Positions 12,601 to 21,967 of a stretch of DNA of 64,000 nt are shown here, in pieces. Each line of letters opens with the position of its first letter. Within the stretch, counting starts at the first letter, position 1. The DNA is from Aplidium turbinatum (taxonomy: Eukaryota > Chordata > Ascidiacea > Aplousobranchia > Polyclinidae), in assembly GCA_918807975.1 (NCBI GenBank), contig OU964931.1:11170251-11234250 (forward strand), in the 5' to 3' direction. Under the pieces are notes generated by a model, which was not told the origin of the DNA, ran no database searches, and saw nothing but the letters and a program-made list of their open reading frames with translations. Position numbers and translations under genes: made by a program.

Positions 12601-13653
12601 TTCGAGAAAATGTGAGGTCCGTTTTGCACCGGGTTCCGTTTAGCCCGTCTTACAACCTAAAGCAGGGAGCAGCTCAGTGGTGGAGTGTTTAATATGTACT
12701 TGAATCATTGCATACTGTTCGTTTATTGAATATCAACTACATTAATTCTAATTTCTGAAAAACCGTATTGGGCCAGTCTTTTTTGAAGTTATTGGCTTGG
12801 GCAAATACAACAGTGAACATCCACAACAAAGGAGTTGAACAGCTTTATCCTGTATTTATTCAGATAGTTTTGTACAATTTATAGTTTGTTTTCATAAACG
12901 TTTCAACCAGTAGGCAGTGGCAAGCAGTTTTTTAACTACGAATTAAAAAATCGAAATCAAATAATATGTTTTAGCCTACCTGCGTAGCAAATGGCAGAAA
13001 ATCCTGATGCAACAGCTGCAATTATGTAACTTAAAACTACGGAAGGCCCAGCTATGTTTCTAGCAACAGTTCCAGTCAACACATAAATTCCTGCCCCGAT
13101 CATTCCACCAACAGCAAGAAAGGATAGATCGGACAACGTTAAAACTTTTCTCAAATCTGAATAATGAAACATTGGTAATAAGAACAAGAGTGCATGAGGG
13201 AAAATGTTGAGAAAAAGTTTGGTTGCTTCGCTTTCAATTGGTAGGCACAGGTTGTCAATTAGACAAAGATTCGACATATTCGTTTGTATAAAAATTAAAA
13301 AAAAATGGACAAAGTAGACCTACTTCATTTTAGTAAATTAGTTTATACGAACAAGGCGAAACAGGTTTAATGCATAAGGAAGATTAAATCTGCAGGAGCC
13401 TAAGTTCAAATTGCAGTTAAAACAACATTTTCTCACACCAAAGAACAGCATCAGTCGCCCATTGCAAAAAATCAATAGCTGGCTATATTTACTTAGCTGA
13501 GGTAACCCATTTTGATATTATCCTTATAATCTTAAATTTTATTTATCTTATTTATTCTTAAGTAGTTATTAGAACTTGTTTACCTCTTCTAGCCATGTCA
13601 TCGGAAAGATCCTTTTTTTGAAGTAAATTTTTGCAAATCTTAGACCAACCCAT
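624..13653 (-). CDS. cationic amino-acid transporter-like protein (SLC7/CAT family), 3' end outside window
   Basis: Membrane permease of the APC superfamily, closest in motif to the SLC7 cationic amino-acid transporters; substrate is inferred from the family. Exons: 13584-13653 (ATG), 12980-13156, 11191-11335, 10486-10697, 9892-10054, 4528-4825, 3636-3802, 624-1101. All have AG/GT borders and the phases (1,1,2,1,2,0,2,0) match at each junction, giving 570 codons. Residues 40-48 are GGMIGAGIY, the TM1 substrate-binding motif. Exon 3 gives VAGSAYQFTY, exon 5 the GFSGT and GYETLASATEE helices, exon 6 VMARDELL followed by VHKRTA, and exon 7 PVIATVVSG, all in the usual CAT order. Exon 8 carries a hydrophilic loop and then at least two membrane helices. 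Family members run to about 620-660 residues, so some 50-90 residues are missing beyond position 1. Introns 5 and 7 are swollen by transposons. The subtype (CAT1-4 or SLC7A14-like) cannot be decided here. Confidence 0.93.
1710..2005. mobile_element. palindromic hAT MITE (296 bp) with 8-bp target duplication
   Basis: Starts CAGGGATTCATAGAATAGG and ends CTATGAATCCCTG. The direct 8-bp duplication ATAGATCT flanks it at 1702-1709 and 2006-2013. Nearly the whole element is a long inverted repeat: both arms hold a GGCTGGATATCTGACAAGC-type segment and the inner part pairs again. Such a fold-back form is typical of non-coding hAT derivatives. It interrupts the pogo-like element. Confidence 0.88.
2149..2951. 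mobile_element. second pogo-like element nested in the first
   Basis: Left end TAGGGGAAGGTGGGGCAGGA and right end TTGCCCCACCTTCCCCTA are inverted copies with TA borders. The ends contain repeated GGGGCAGGACGGGAC-like units that recur near 2350 and 2560. No transposase is seen. It belongs to a different subfamily from its host element, whose ends read GGGCAAAATG. Confidence 0.72.
5569..6890 (-). pseudogene. pogo/Tigger-type DDE transposase remnant
   Basis: The catalytic half of a pogo-clade transposase (DDE_1 family). The frame ending near 6260 shows PPMFVFPRKR, SGWMTTELFVHYLDHFIKH, the second catalytic aspartate in VLLILDNHVSH, HTSHKLQPLDKAVFGPFK, and a third-acid region around NIESAFKATGVFPLN. 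The N-terminal CENP-B/HTH part and the first catalytic Asp (an NVDET-like motif) are absent: at about 6895 the sequence passes into the terminal-repeat palindrome, suggesting an internal deletion. Downstream pieces in other frames (5946-6221, 5569-5910) give a basic linker, SLHDSSDF and a CCICSE segment, which resemble the C-terminal acidic/zinc-binding tail of such transposases. Frame changes separate these pieces. Not functional as read. Confidence 0.85.
7419..7555. repeat. short MITE-like inverted repeat inside the hAT element
   Basis: A 137-bp segment with inverted ends containing CCCGCTTATTAAG on the left and CTTAATAAGCGGG on the right, plus a further internal copy GGCTTATTAAGCGAGGG. The ends recall Tigger/pogo MITEs, but I could not define a clean TA duplication. 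Confidence 0.45.
7562..8640 (-). mobile_element. LINE (Jockey-like) 3' end remnant with reverse-transcriptase C-terminus
   Basis: Minus-strand frames give, in order, LQNWRLKLSETKS and FHLHNREADREL (8371-8625), then the conserved RYLVVTLDRSLTYRHHL and LFKRLAGSSWGA segment (8307-8513), then LAGIQPAELCREEA (7964-8167), then a C-terminal part near 7640-7860. This is the usual order at the C-terminal end of Jockey/CR1-type LINE reverse transcriptases. The frame changes several times and the catalytic fingers/palm (YADD region) are missing, so it is 5'-truncated and dead. A related 3' end is seen at about 21425-21490. Confidence 0.8.
8996..9359. repeat. tandem duplication, two ~182-bp units
   Basis: GATGCAAGTTTAAAAAAAAT starts at 9001 and again at 9183. 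The whole unit, including ACGTTTGCCCACAACGATC and a T/A-rich end, is repeated with only a couple of differences. A recent tandem duplication inside transporter intron 5; no coding content. Confidence 0.92.
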
Positions 13654-14804
13654 TTTTATCGAAAATTTATTTTATCAGATGTTTGTGGTATATAAAATAA
13701 CTATCACAACATCTGCATAAGAAGATTAAAAATATGTAGACATGTAAACAGTAAGCAGATGCAACAGAACTAAACAGCCGTTTAGATTTTTACTAACAAG
13801 CCTTATCTTTGATCTATCCACTTCCCAAATACAGCAGAAATCTGAACCCATTTGAGAAAAACGCTATTCTTTTAATAAGATCACCGTTTTGACAAACAGA
13901 AATATCGTAACTCTGAAAATAAAAGCTGTGGCTTTTCTTCTATCCTAGTTCGACTATTTTTAAACACAACTTCACCTACTGCACCTATCCAAACACAACT
14001 TCAACTACAAAAAGCCAAAATTCTTTCCATTTCACAACTTTACAAGTTTTTAAAGCAAAAACAAAACATATAGGCTATAACTTCGACACTGAAATTTTTT
14101 TAAGAAAGATCCTAATGCCACTTAAGTCATATTCTTTCGAACTCAAACTCCGATTCGACAATCTTGCTAAAACTGAAACTCTATTGCCAGAAAGAGTAGA
14201 CAGCAGACCACTGATATTCACGAATACTCTGCACAATTTTTATAAAAGCAATATTGGATGCCAATACAAGAAAGTGATGATTTTGAATCAGCATTAAATA
14301 ACAATACGGTGCGGTATAGTTGTGCTTCAATCTAAAAGTTAAACGCCTATCAACAATATCGTAGGCCTACTCGTAGCCAGGGTTTACATTGATCCAGAAA
14401 AATAACACTTTTACCTCTATGAAGGTAATACTGTATGTGAACCACAAAAGATGATGCTTCATAGAAACTTTTGAATTATATAACAGGACAGCCTTAATTT
14501 AGCATTGTAGCATATTTTAGACTCCGAGTAGGCTACACTGCCATAAGGAATGTGGAATCAATTTGGCTCCTCTGAGGCTGTGTCTGGGAACAAACAGCCC
14601 CTAACTCTAAACACCAGGCTCTCCCTGACCAGGCTACGTACAGAAATCTGATTATTGTAGAATTTTGCGCACCAGACGGATGTTGTTACGATTTGCTTAC
14701 TTGTATATTGTTTTAATTCTTCGATGTGTTAAACAAAAATATAGACTAGGTTATCTCTTAAATATTATTATGTCGTATCCAGAGGAACGTTTACGTTTAC
14801 TTTA
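13654..14804. other. upstream region of transporter, no gene recognised
   Basis: AT-rich sequence directly 5' of the transporter start codon, where its promoter must lie. No clear TATA box, tRNA, or coding exon could be supported. Short open frames here lack any family signature. Confidence 0.4.
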
Positions 14805-14972
14805 CGCCCGGTTGTTGAAGATTTGGATCAAGTGGACGGGAAGAAATCCAATCTTCGTGTCCACCTTCAAGCATGCCTATAAGTGTCTTGCTAGAGCCAC
14901 AGTCACATCGCCTACTTTGGAGCGGTGTCGAACTAGCGCCCTTTCGAGTATCGTACCAAGGCTCTCACCACA
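14805..14972 (-). repeat. tRNA-derived SINE (family 2), copy A
   Basis: Read on the minus strand, the head GTGGTGAGAGCCTTGG ... CTAGTTCGACACC resembles the A and B boxes of a Pol III promoter. It is followed by a body with AGGCATGCTTGAAGGTGGAC and CACGAAGATTGG. The same body occurs at 39405-39500, 58090-58275 and, more weakly, 61935-62215. A tail of a second copy of the family (CAATAGCTTTTTT ... GGCTAACATTCACAATCC) lies at 15041-15110. Confidence 0.7.
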
Positions 14973-15030
14973 GATCTCTTTAATCAATGACAGATCTCTT
15001 TAATCAATGACAGATCTCTTTAATCAATGC
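14971..15030. repeat. 20-bp tandem repeat x3
   Basis: Three exact head-to-tail units of CAGATCTCTTTAATCAATGA (14971, 14991, 15011; the last base of the third unit is at its edge). They abut the 5' end of the minus-strand SINE copy. Confidence 0.93.
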
Positions 15031-15837
15031 CTCTAATAGAAAACAAATCAATAGCTTTTTTCTGAAGTCTAAACTTTCGAATCATTTGGCTAGGCTAACA
15101 TTCACAATCCACATTTGAGGAAGTGTCTTAGTAAGCTACTATAGATCGCCTTTTCTTGTTAGCTTTTCCCACTTTTGACGCCTTGATAGCTTTCCTTCAT
15201 TTATGAAAAACTTTAGGCGTGAAAATTTGAAACATGTTTTTCAAAACAAAAAGGAGATCGGCTAGAAAAATCAGGAAGACGAAAAAGGAAGCATATGGCC
15301 CCAGCGCAACCAGGCTATGAAAAATGACTGATAAATTTGTAGGCTAATTGTTTTGTTCCAAAAAAAACACTTAAATGTTATATGTTTTTTAAAAACATCC
15401 AGCAAGTAGGCCTAGTTGTAAAGCTATTATCGAAAAATTGAAATTACCGTATCTACTGTAGCCTATGTGAAAAAATGAAAAAGATATCAGCTGGTAATAA
15501 TCCAGGAAATGCATGTAGCCTATATGCAATATGCTACAACAAAAACACTTCCATGAGAGGAAAAGTTTTTTGATATCTTGCAAATTAGTTAAAATAGTTC
15601 AAAACTATTTTATTTTGAGCAAGTCTAAAAGATCACGTGAGCCTCGCGTCGACAGAATGAAATGTATCGTTGAACCCGAGATTTTTAAAAAGTTTAGTTT
15701 AAGTTAGTTTATTTGATTTTTAGCAAAAACAAAGTAGCCAAAGCAAAGCACAATAAACACAAATAATTTTCACAATTAAAGATTGCAGCGAAAGACCAAA
15801 AGGTCACTAAAGTCAACTGCCACCCATACATTTAAAC

Positions 15838-16736
15838 CAAGGGTCTCAAACTCAAATTGCTCTGAGGGCCAAATGAACACTTGTAAATCGACTCGAGATC
15901 TGCACCACACAATAAGAAGTCAATTGTCTCTCCGTTAGCTCAGTGGTCACGCGCTCCACTTAAGATCAAGCGGCGCTGGTTCGGCTCTCGGGGTGTGCAC
16001 TTGAGCAACACATTTCAGGACTGCTCTCTATTCAGCGGCACCTAATGGATGGAATAATTCCCGACAACAACACTTCGACAATTGAAAAACTTCACTCTGC
16101 CAATCTCGGTAACCGGGCCTGCGTCAAAAGCCTTTACAAGTATGCGAAACTACCAGGAATAACCTATCAAGGCTTTGTTAGTCGGAGCGTAAAGATTCAA
16201 AACAAACCAATAAACAAAATAACACGGTGAAAACGCAATAAAAAAGATACCGTACAGTAGTAACAACACACCAAGAACGTTAGATCATAAGAAAAAATAG
16301 TAAAAACGAAGAGATGGAAAAACACTGTACCAACGCAAAAAAAAACGAAAAAGAAAATCAGAAAACACGTAAACAAAACGACGGACTTGGAGAGCTAAAA
16401 TCCTGCAATCAACTTTCAAAATCGCGGAAAAAACTAAACTGTTGAAGAATGGACTTCAGCAAGTGTCAAAGTTACTATTGCATTTATGACACAATGAGTG
16501 AATGAGCAATGTGATTGCGATGTAACAATACGAGTTTCCCGTACGCAAAAATGGCGCGACAGTAGTGTTAAACAGTCGTCTGAAGTTTGATGGGCATTGG
16601 GCATTTTCAGGTTTTTTGAGCATTTTATCTTTCTATAAAGAAAAATATGTACTGTGATTATGAATTATTTCAAAGTTTAAAAATGTATCACGGGCCGCAC
16701 CAAAAGACCTCGAGGGCCGCGTGTTTGAGACCCTTG
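15838..16736. mobile_element. hAT element (899 bp) with 8-bp target duplication
   Basis: Ends CAAGGGTCTCAAACTC and GTGTTTGAGACCCTTG are inverted. The exact duplication ATTTAAAC lies at 15830-15837 and 16737-16744. GAGGGCC subterminal motifs occur at both sides. The CAGGGGTCTCAAAC type of end is well known for Charlie-like hAT elements. No transposase; a SINE is inserted at 15929-16225. Confidence 0.92.
15929..16225 (+). repeat. tRNA-derived SINE (family 1), full-length copy
   Basis: The head GTTAGCTCAGTGGTCACGCG ... GCTGGTTCGGCTC has good tRNA A- and B-box form. The body ends in a conserved block: CTTCACTCTGCCAATCTCGG, ACCGGGCCTGCGTC, ACAAGTATGCGAAACTACCA, and AAAGATTCAAAACAAACC. The same block is found at 25848-25995 and 55518-55695, so the family has at least three copies here. 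It lies inside the hAT element 15838-16736. Confidence 0.85.
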
Positions 16737-17084
16737 ATTTAAACAAACAACACCAAAAATTAGGTACGCTATAGTAATTAAACACAGAATATAATTACAA
16801 TAGGCTACTATAACAGTAAAATAACAAAACAAGACAACATAAAACATAAAGACTTTGTACAAGAGATAAGCAAATAATGTGTTTTCAGAGTGATTATTGA
16901 GCAAATTGTTCAAAAGACATTTATATTTAAAAGTATTGTAAGATGTTTCTTTTATTTCATTTAGTATTTTATTCCATAGTATCGCGGCATTGAAACAGCA
17001 TCTTTTGACTAAAGCTTGACGTTGCAGATTGCAAGCATAAATCATTCTTCTTGTTTTGACTTGTGCTATAATGGTGAAATTCAT

Positions 17085-18160
17085 TTACAAAAGTAAAGCA
17101 GTCAGCAAAGGCCCAGTAAAGAAACGTTATGGTAAGGAAGCGTTTTCAAAGAGCTGGGATGCAGAGATGAACATGGATTTAAATCCTGCAGTATTTGACG
17201 GCAGCGACGGGATTTGGACAGGATAACCGATTTTCTTTGCATTGCAACTTTTCTCTACTGGCTTGGTGCTTGGAGATTCAAGTTATTAAAATCCACGAAA
17301 CAAATGGCTGACGACTTCATTAAGTTTTGCCAGCCTAAACGTCAGATATTTCAAATAATATTTTCTTTAGCTTCGGTGATAATGATATGATCATAATTCA
17401 TAATTAATTTTTATCCTAGTTGTTTTAACATAGTGTGGCTTCTGAGTTTATAACATGTAGGCCTATCATGTTTCTGACAAATTCCAATTATTAGAACATT
17501 TGGCCGAAACATATGAGATTGCAAATGCATTGCAACTGTGCAAATTCTGCCCTCATGGAACTTACGTCACGCTTAACAAGTGCCATTCTCACGTGAAATG
17601 CATTGTAACTTTGCAAATTTCAAACCTAAATTCTGCTCTCACGGAATTTAGCTTACCACATCCTGTATTTTAGAAGCGACATGACTGTGCAACGTTTCCG
17701 CGAAACATAAATACCACCGTGATGTTATCTTTAAAAAAGCACTACATTAGGAAATAAGGCGGAGAATTGATAAGTACTCGTTAGTTACGAGTTGTAACGT
17801 ATATAAACCGAAAGGATTTCCATTTTTAGCGACTCTCGAACAAACAGACAAGGACAGGATAGTCGCTCAGAACCGACTTACTATAAACTTGAAAACAGCC
17901 TGAGCCCAGAAGAACCAGGTGCGAGTTGAGTTTGCTTTTCTGGCACTCGTCGCAACGAACTAAATTGGGTAGACAGGATGTAGTCTTAATTTTCCGAGTA
18001 AGAGCATGCAACCTTAATTATCGTAAAGAAAACATTTAAACTTCAATATACACGACTTGTTTGAATTGTAGGCAATCATACCCTAGAGGCCTAGACAGAC
18101 CGAACGATACATTAACCATACTCTAGTCTAGACAGAAACACCCTAAATTAACTTCTTGCA
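17085..18160. other. no gene recognised; local imperfect duplication
   Basis: Contains two related stretches near 17520-17570 and 17598-17650 (AAATGCATTG ... TTTGCAAATT / TCTGCTCTCACGGAATTTAG). No coding or RNA gene could be supported. Confidence 0.4.
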
Positions 18161-18168
18161 CTAGACTG

Positions 18169-18642
18169 CAGGGGGTGGCCAACCAGTGAGACTAGGAGCC
18201 TCATTTCTCACTGTGTTAACCGCAAAGAGCCACACCATACACATTGGCAGAAGCGTAGCCAGGAATTTAGAAAGGGGGGGGGGGGAGTTGACGGCGGACG
18301 GGCGAAGCCCGACGGCGTCTTTGCCAAAGACGACACCCAGCGGCGGGGGGTCTGGGGGGCCTCCCCCAGAAATTTTTGAAAAATTACTTTGAATTTGGTG
18401 CAATTTGAGAGCATTTTCAACAAAAATGTGGGTATAAATATTCCTGTAAAATGGTGCTGTCTGGTGGCATAGCAAAAGGATAAGATCATGTTTTCTTGGG
18501 CATTTTTCGGTAATACAGCTAAGTCTCTATGTTTTCTTGTTGCTAATTCCTAAAAAACACAAATACAATATGAACGAAAGAGCCGCATAATACCGGGCAA
18601 AGAGCCGCATGCGGCTCGCGAGCCGCCGGTTGGCTAGGCCTG
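18169..18642. mobile_element. hAT (Charlie-like) element, with another hAT piece inside
   Basis: Ends CAGGGGGTGGCCAACC and CCGGTTGGCTAGGCCTG are imperfect inverses, and AAGAGCCGCATGCGGCTCGC lies just inside the right end. This is the familiar 'CAGGGGTGGCCAACC' class of Charlie-like hAT termini. The flanking duplication is degraded (about CACTAGAC against CATTAGAG). Residues 18248-18551 are an inserted, 3'-truncated element of another family. Confidence 0.72.
18248..18551. mobile_element. truncated hAT element, family shared with 40390-40882
   Basis: Left end CAGAAGCGTAGCCAGG, a G run, then GGGCGAAGCCCGACGGCGTC and GGGGGGCCTCCCCCAGAAA, followed by about 190 bp shared with the complete copy at 40390-40882 up to TTGTTGCTAATTCCT. 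The right terminus is absent. A short related piece is also in the element at 59775-60902. Confidence 0.75.
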
Positions 18643-18977
18643 CATTAGAGACTCAGAGTCTCCAAGCAAATAGCCTACACAAAAGAGGAAGAGCCAGCAA
18701 AAAGCCTACAAGTTTTCTCAAATCCAACTTTGAGGACAAAAAAATTGCAGCTGACTTTTAGTTTTTTGCACTTTTTTGATTAATAATAAATAAAATTTAT
18801 TTCATACCAGTTGGGAGCAAACCAACGTCAATAAAGTTTCCATAATGGGAGATTTTTCAGCCAACTGTAGCAGCTCTTCCGAGCTGTGCTCTGTAAGGGA
18901 TCGAACCCTTCGCATAAAAGGTGTCTTCGACGGGTGCCATATTTTGAACTGATTGTCCTGTTTTGGTATCAAGCACG

Positions 18978-19195
18978 TTCAGTTCAGTTTGTTTTTATTT
19001 CTGACCATCACAACGAAAAACAATATATACCAAACATAGCAGAGGTCTAGAAAAAGTAGAAGCGATAAAATGTTAGGCTAGGCTATAGCCTGACGTTCGT
19101 GTTTTGTCGCTTTTCCCTTTTTGTAGACCTCTACTATGTTCGGCATATATTGTTTTTCGTTGTGATGTTCAGAAATAAAAATATACTGAACTGAA
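18978..19195. repeat. fold-back (palindromic) MITE, ~218 bp
   Basis: The arms start TTCAGTTCAGTTTGTTTTTA and end with the inverse (TAAAAATATACTGAACTGAA). Over about 90 bp each arm carries the other's complement, including ACAACGAAAAACAATATAT and its inverse. The loop is about 35 bp. No target duplication could be fixed, so the superfamily is open. Confidence 0.8.
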
Positions 19196-19711
19196 AGTTT
19201 GTGCTGACTGCTGGCCTTCCTTGGTTTCATTTGCCAAATAAAAGTTTAAGCTACATTAAATTTCAAAAAGTTCAATCTCCCTCTTATATGAAATGCCAAT
19301 ATGACTGTTCTGATAAACAACCTCCAGTCCTCCACATATATAAATATCCCCTATAGTTAGGACTCTAGGACATTATTTAATTTCTTCCACAAAAAAAAAC
19401 AACAACAAAAACAACGAGAAAGTGGCAACTCTTATCAGCTGATAATCAACACAGAACTGGAATAGACCGGTTTTGACAAGTAGGTTGCTGTAAATTTGTT
19501 GCATCATAGAAGCTTTTTCACCTGCATTGTTGGTCTTAAAAATCAACGAATCGAAAAGCACAGATCTTGGAGTTGTTAACTTGTTGATTGTTTTTTTGAG
19601 TTTGGTTTTTGATGCAGAAGTAGAACTAAGCTATTATATTCAAGTTAAAAAAGTATTGTTGTGAAGCGAAAAGTGATTTTTCGTAACAAAATTTGAAAGA
19701 AAAGTGTAAAG

Positions 19712-21235
19712 ATGTTCGGGATTACTTGTGCTGGTGATGGTTGCCATTTTCCAAGTTGTACTGAAAATAGCAGTAAACCAAACTGCTGTAAGGATGCAGC
19801 TGATTTGGATAGTTTATTGAACAACACATGTTTGCTAATTGTGCCTTCTAAGACTGCACTGCATGATGAAAAAAAGTTTTTAGAATCAAGACAGATGATC
19901 ATCATGTCCACTGAAGAATTTTTAACGACTTTCCAATCATTGCATTCTGTGCCAAACGATGTAAGCAGTGCGATGAAAGATTGTAGGCCTACTGGGGTCA
20001 AATCAAAACACGAAAGCAATGGAGATGCTTTTGGCTCGATGGATTTGAAAAGTATGCCTGGTTGCGAGAAACTCAGAGCACAAAAAAACTTGTCAAAAGA
20101 TACTTCCGCAAATTTATCATCTACCGTTGGTACGCAAACAGATTTCGAATTAAGCTTTGAAAGTGTCGGGGCAGAACCAGGCAATTTAATCCATTCTACT
20201 GCAGGGGCACCAAGCAAAGAACATGAGGATCATAATAAGAAAAGTTTTCAAAACGGCAAAGGATTGTTGCGCCTCAGTCATGTACAGGAATTAAAAAGTG
20301 CACTTTCCACTGTTAACTCTTCTGTACGAAACTTGTGGTTAAAAGAGTTTGGTTTGTGGAGCTCTAATGAGAAAGTGGTATACCAATCAGCCTCAACTTA
20401 TTTATGCTCCCATTTGGCACTTTTATATGAGTTTGTTTCTAGCGTAAATGCTTCACGCGAAGTATTTAGAGCGTTGCTAAAACGATATCTTCTTTATCTT
20501 AAAAATCTGGCCAAGAAATTTTGTCTCGAACCGTCTATGTGTGAAGAAATCATTAAATTTGACCAAGCCCTATTGTTTTCAGTCAGAAAGTCTGGTTGTT
20601 GGGATTTCTTTCGAGCATGGATACAGACAGAAGAATATGGTAGGATGAAGTCAAAGTCAAGCGAAGGTAAAGAGGGAGTAGAAGTATCAAATGCAAATTT
20701 TAACAAACTTTTTCCAGAACATACAGAGCATCTATCCTTAGATAGTCCTTTGTGTAGAACTACGTCCTCGATCATTAACAGATCATCTTGCAATGTTTTA
20801 ACAGAGGATCTCTCTTGTTTGCAATATGCAAGCTTATACCGAATCCGCGAAGAGAGCAATTGTATCAAAGATCAGAAGCGCGAGCTGAATATCAGGCCAA
20901 GTTCATCAAACTGCAATTTTCGTGTCACAACGAAATCTAGTTCTGATCTGGCAGATAATAAGATTAAACAAAAGCGGCATCAATCGCATCGAGCAGCAGC
21001 TTGCAGCTTCTTCAGAGCTTCAAAAAAAGTAAAAAGATTAAAGCAAGTACGAACATTACTGGTATGCAAGTATTTCAACATGGGGGGTTGTTATAAAACA
21101 AAAAGAGAGTGTGATTTTAAACATATTTGTAGTTGCTGTAAGTCGTCATTTCATGGCAGAAGAGCATGTCCAACTATGATGCTGAAGACGAACGGAGATT
21201 TACATAGCTTGGTGGCAAGCGATTTTGGACGTTGA
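19712..21235 (+). CDS. gag-like protein with CCCH and CCHC zinc motifs, intact open frame
   Basis: A single uninterrupted frame of 507 codons starting at the first ATG. The central part (about residues 200-315) is helical and has a Y-L-x-L-x2-LA ... FDQALLF ... GCWDFFRAW pattern. The C-terminus has a CCCH motif (C-x7-C-x6-C-x3-H, residues 452-471) followed at once by a knuckle C-x2-C-x4-H-x4-C (residues 473-486). This combination resembles the gag-like first protein of DIRS/Ngaro-type tyrosine-recombinase retroelements or related Crypton-associated proteins; that placement is inference. It looks whole. No reverse transcriptase, RNase H or recombinase frame follows in the next kilobases, so it is either a stranded element part or a host-kept gene. 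The frame even contains a TAGGCCTAC motif common in this genome. Alternative: a host single-exon zinc-finger gene. Confidence 0.6.
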   Translation: MFGITCAGDGCHFPSCTENSSKPNCCKDAADLDSLLNNTCLLIVPSKTALHDEKKFLESRQMIIMSTEEFLTTFQSLHSVPNDVSSAMKDCRPTGVKSKHESNGDAFGSMDLKSMPGCEKLRAQKNLSKDTSANLSSTVGTQTDFELSFESVGAEPGNLIHSTAGAPSKEHEDHNKKSFQNGKGLLRLSHVQELKSALSTVNSSVRNLWLKEFGLWSSNEKVVYQSASTYLCSHLALLYEFVSSVNASREVFRALLKRYLLYLKNLAKKFCLEPSMCEEIIKFDQALLFSVRKSGCWDFFRAWIQTEEYGRMKSKSSEGKEGVEVSNANFNKLFPEHTEHLSLDSPLCRTTSSIINRSSCNVLTEDLSCLQYASLYRIREESNCIKDQKRELNIRPSSSNCNFRVTTKSSSDLADNKIKQKRHQSHRAAACSFFRASKKVKRLKQVRTLLVCKYFNMGGCYKTKRECDFKHICSCCKSSFHGRRACPTMMLKTNGDLHSLVASDFGR

Positions 21236-21424
21236 ATATTAACGTATTTTTTTTAAGTTGCTTGTGCTGGGTGAGTGGGTGGTATGATTAAATAGGCTAC
21301 TACAGTGAGCAAATACGTTCACTATCTATTTCTGTGTGAAAATAATAGTTTGTATGATCACAAATTCGCTTTGTCGTAACAGTTAAAATCGATAGTAAAG
21401 ATAAAAGACACTTCTTCGTTTGAG

Positions 21425-21490
21425 CTTCTGAGGTCGAGGGTATATTTTATCACCCCAGGATGTTCCAGGACATAGCTGGAGACTACACTA
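21425..21490 (-). repeat. short LINE 3'-end relic
   Basis: TCGAGGGTATATTTTATCAC ... CATAGCTGGAGACTACACT resembles the LINE 3' part at about 7588-7650 (CCGAGGGTCTATCC ... GACTACACTGG). Only about 65 bp can be aligned by eye. Confidence 0.4.
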
Positions 21491-21561
21491 ACTTAATTAA
21501 TTGAATTATTGCTTAATGGTTGTTAGGGCCGTTGAGAGGTTAACTTAGACCCGGTACCAAT

Positions 21562-21755
21562 CAGGGCCGGATTTAGCTGATGGGGGGGGGGGGGGGCGTG
21601 CGAAAAACCACCTTTACGTTTACAGTAGCATTAATCCAGCACTGCACAGCATTTTGCAGAAACTTCAAATGCTGAAAAAAACACAAAATCACATTTTTTC
21701 CCGTCGGTGGGGCCCGGGACACCTACACCCTCTGCCCCCCCTAAATCCGGGCCTG
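21562..21755. mobile_element. hAT MITE (194 bp) with 8-bp target duplication
   Basis: Ends CAGGGCCGGATTTAGC and CTAAATCCGGGCCTG are inverted. The exact duplication GTACCAAT lies at 21554-21561 and 21756-21763. The interior matches the partial copy at 1-189. Much of the left subterminal region is a long G run. Confidence 0.93.
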
Positions 21756-21967
21756 GTACCAATGAGATCTTCGTACTCTACATCAAATCACTTTTAAACA
21801 AAATGTACTTTATCCAAAGAATAAGCGGTGGTTTTTCAAGCTTTCGGGCACCTAAAATCAATGATTATAGGACTACTTGTATGTGTATATCTACATTTAA
21901 TAAAGCCTTTCTGGTGATGAAAACCTAGCCCAGTCCAACAGCTTGAATCGTCTTGTAGCCTATACAA

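Larger units (their letters stand above)
15690..17084 (-). mobile_element. LINE 3' end, split by a hAT insertion
   Basis: The minus-strand frame at about 16790-17084 contains LVKRCCFNAAILWNKILNE followed by IKETSYNTFKYKCLLNNLL. This matches the typical LWN-LP-IK-S-FK-L ending of CR1/L2/Jockey-type LINE proteins. Past the stop, sequence like a LINE 3' untranslated tail continues to about 15690. The hAT element at 15838-16736 sits inside this tail; its target duplication joins the two halves. The 5' part of the LINE is missing. Confidence 0.6.

Noticed and set aside
12680-12735. tRNA-like stretch (CAGCTCAGTGGTGGAGTG)
   Set aside because: A-box-like only; the B box and cloverleaf pairing are not convincing, so it is not called as a tRNA or SINE.
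13157-13277. In-frame extension of transporter exon 2 to an upstream ATG
   Set aside because: The sequence up to 13156 is preceded by a good acceptor (TTATTCAG), and a separate exon at 13584-13653 with an ATG and matching phase supplies the usual N-terminus.
18186-18489. GC-rich open frames with Pro/Gly runs
   Set aside because: They fall inside nested non-coding hAT elements and arise from the G/C-rich subterminal repeats.
19645-20217. 190-codon minus-strand frame opposite the gag-like gene
   Set aside because: It is the shadow of the plus-strand 507-codon frame, with no domain of its own.
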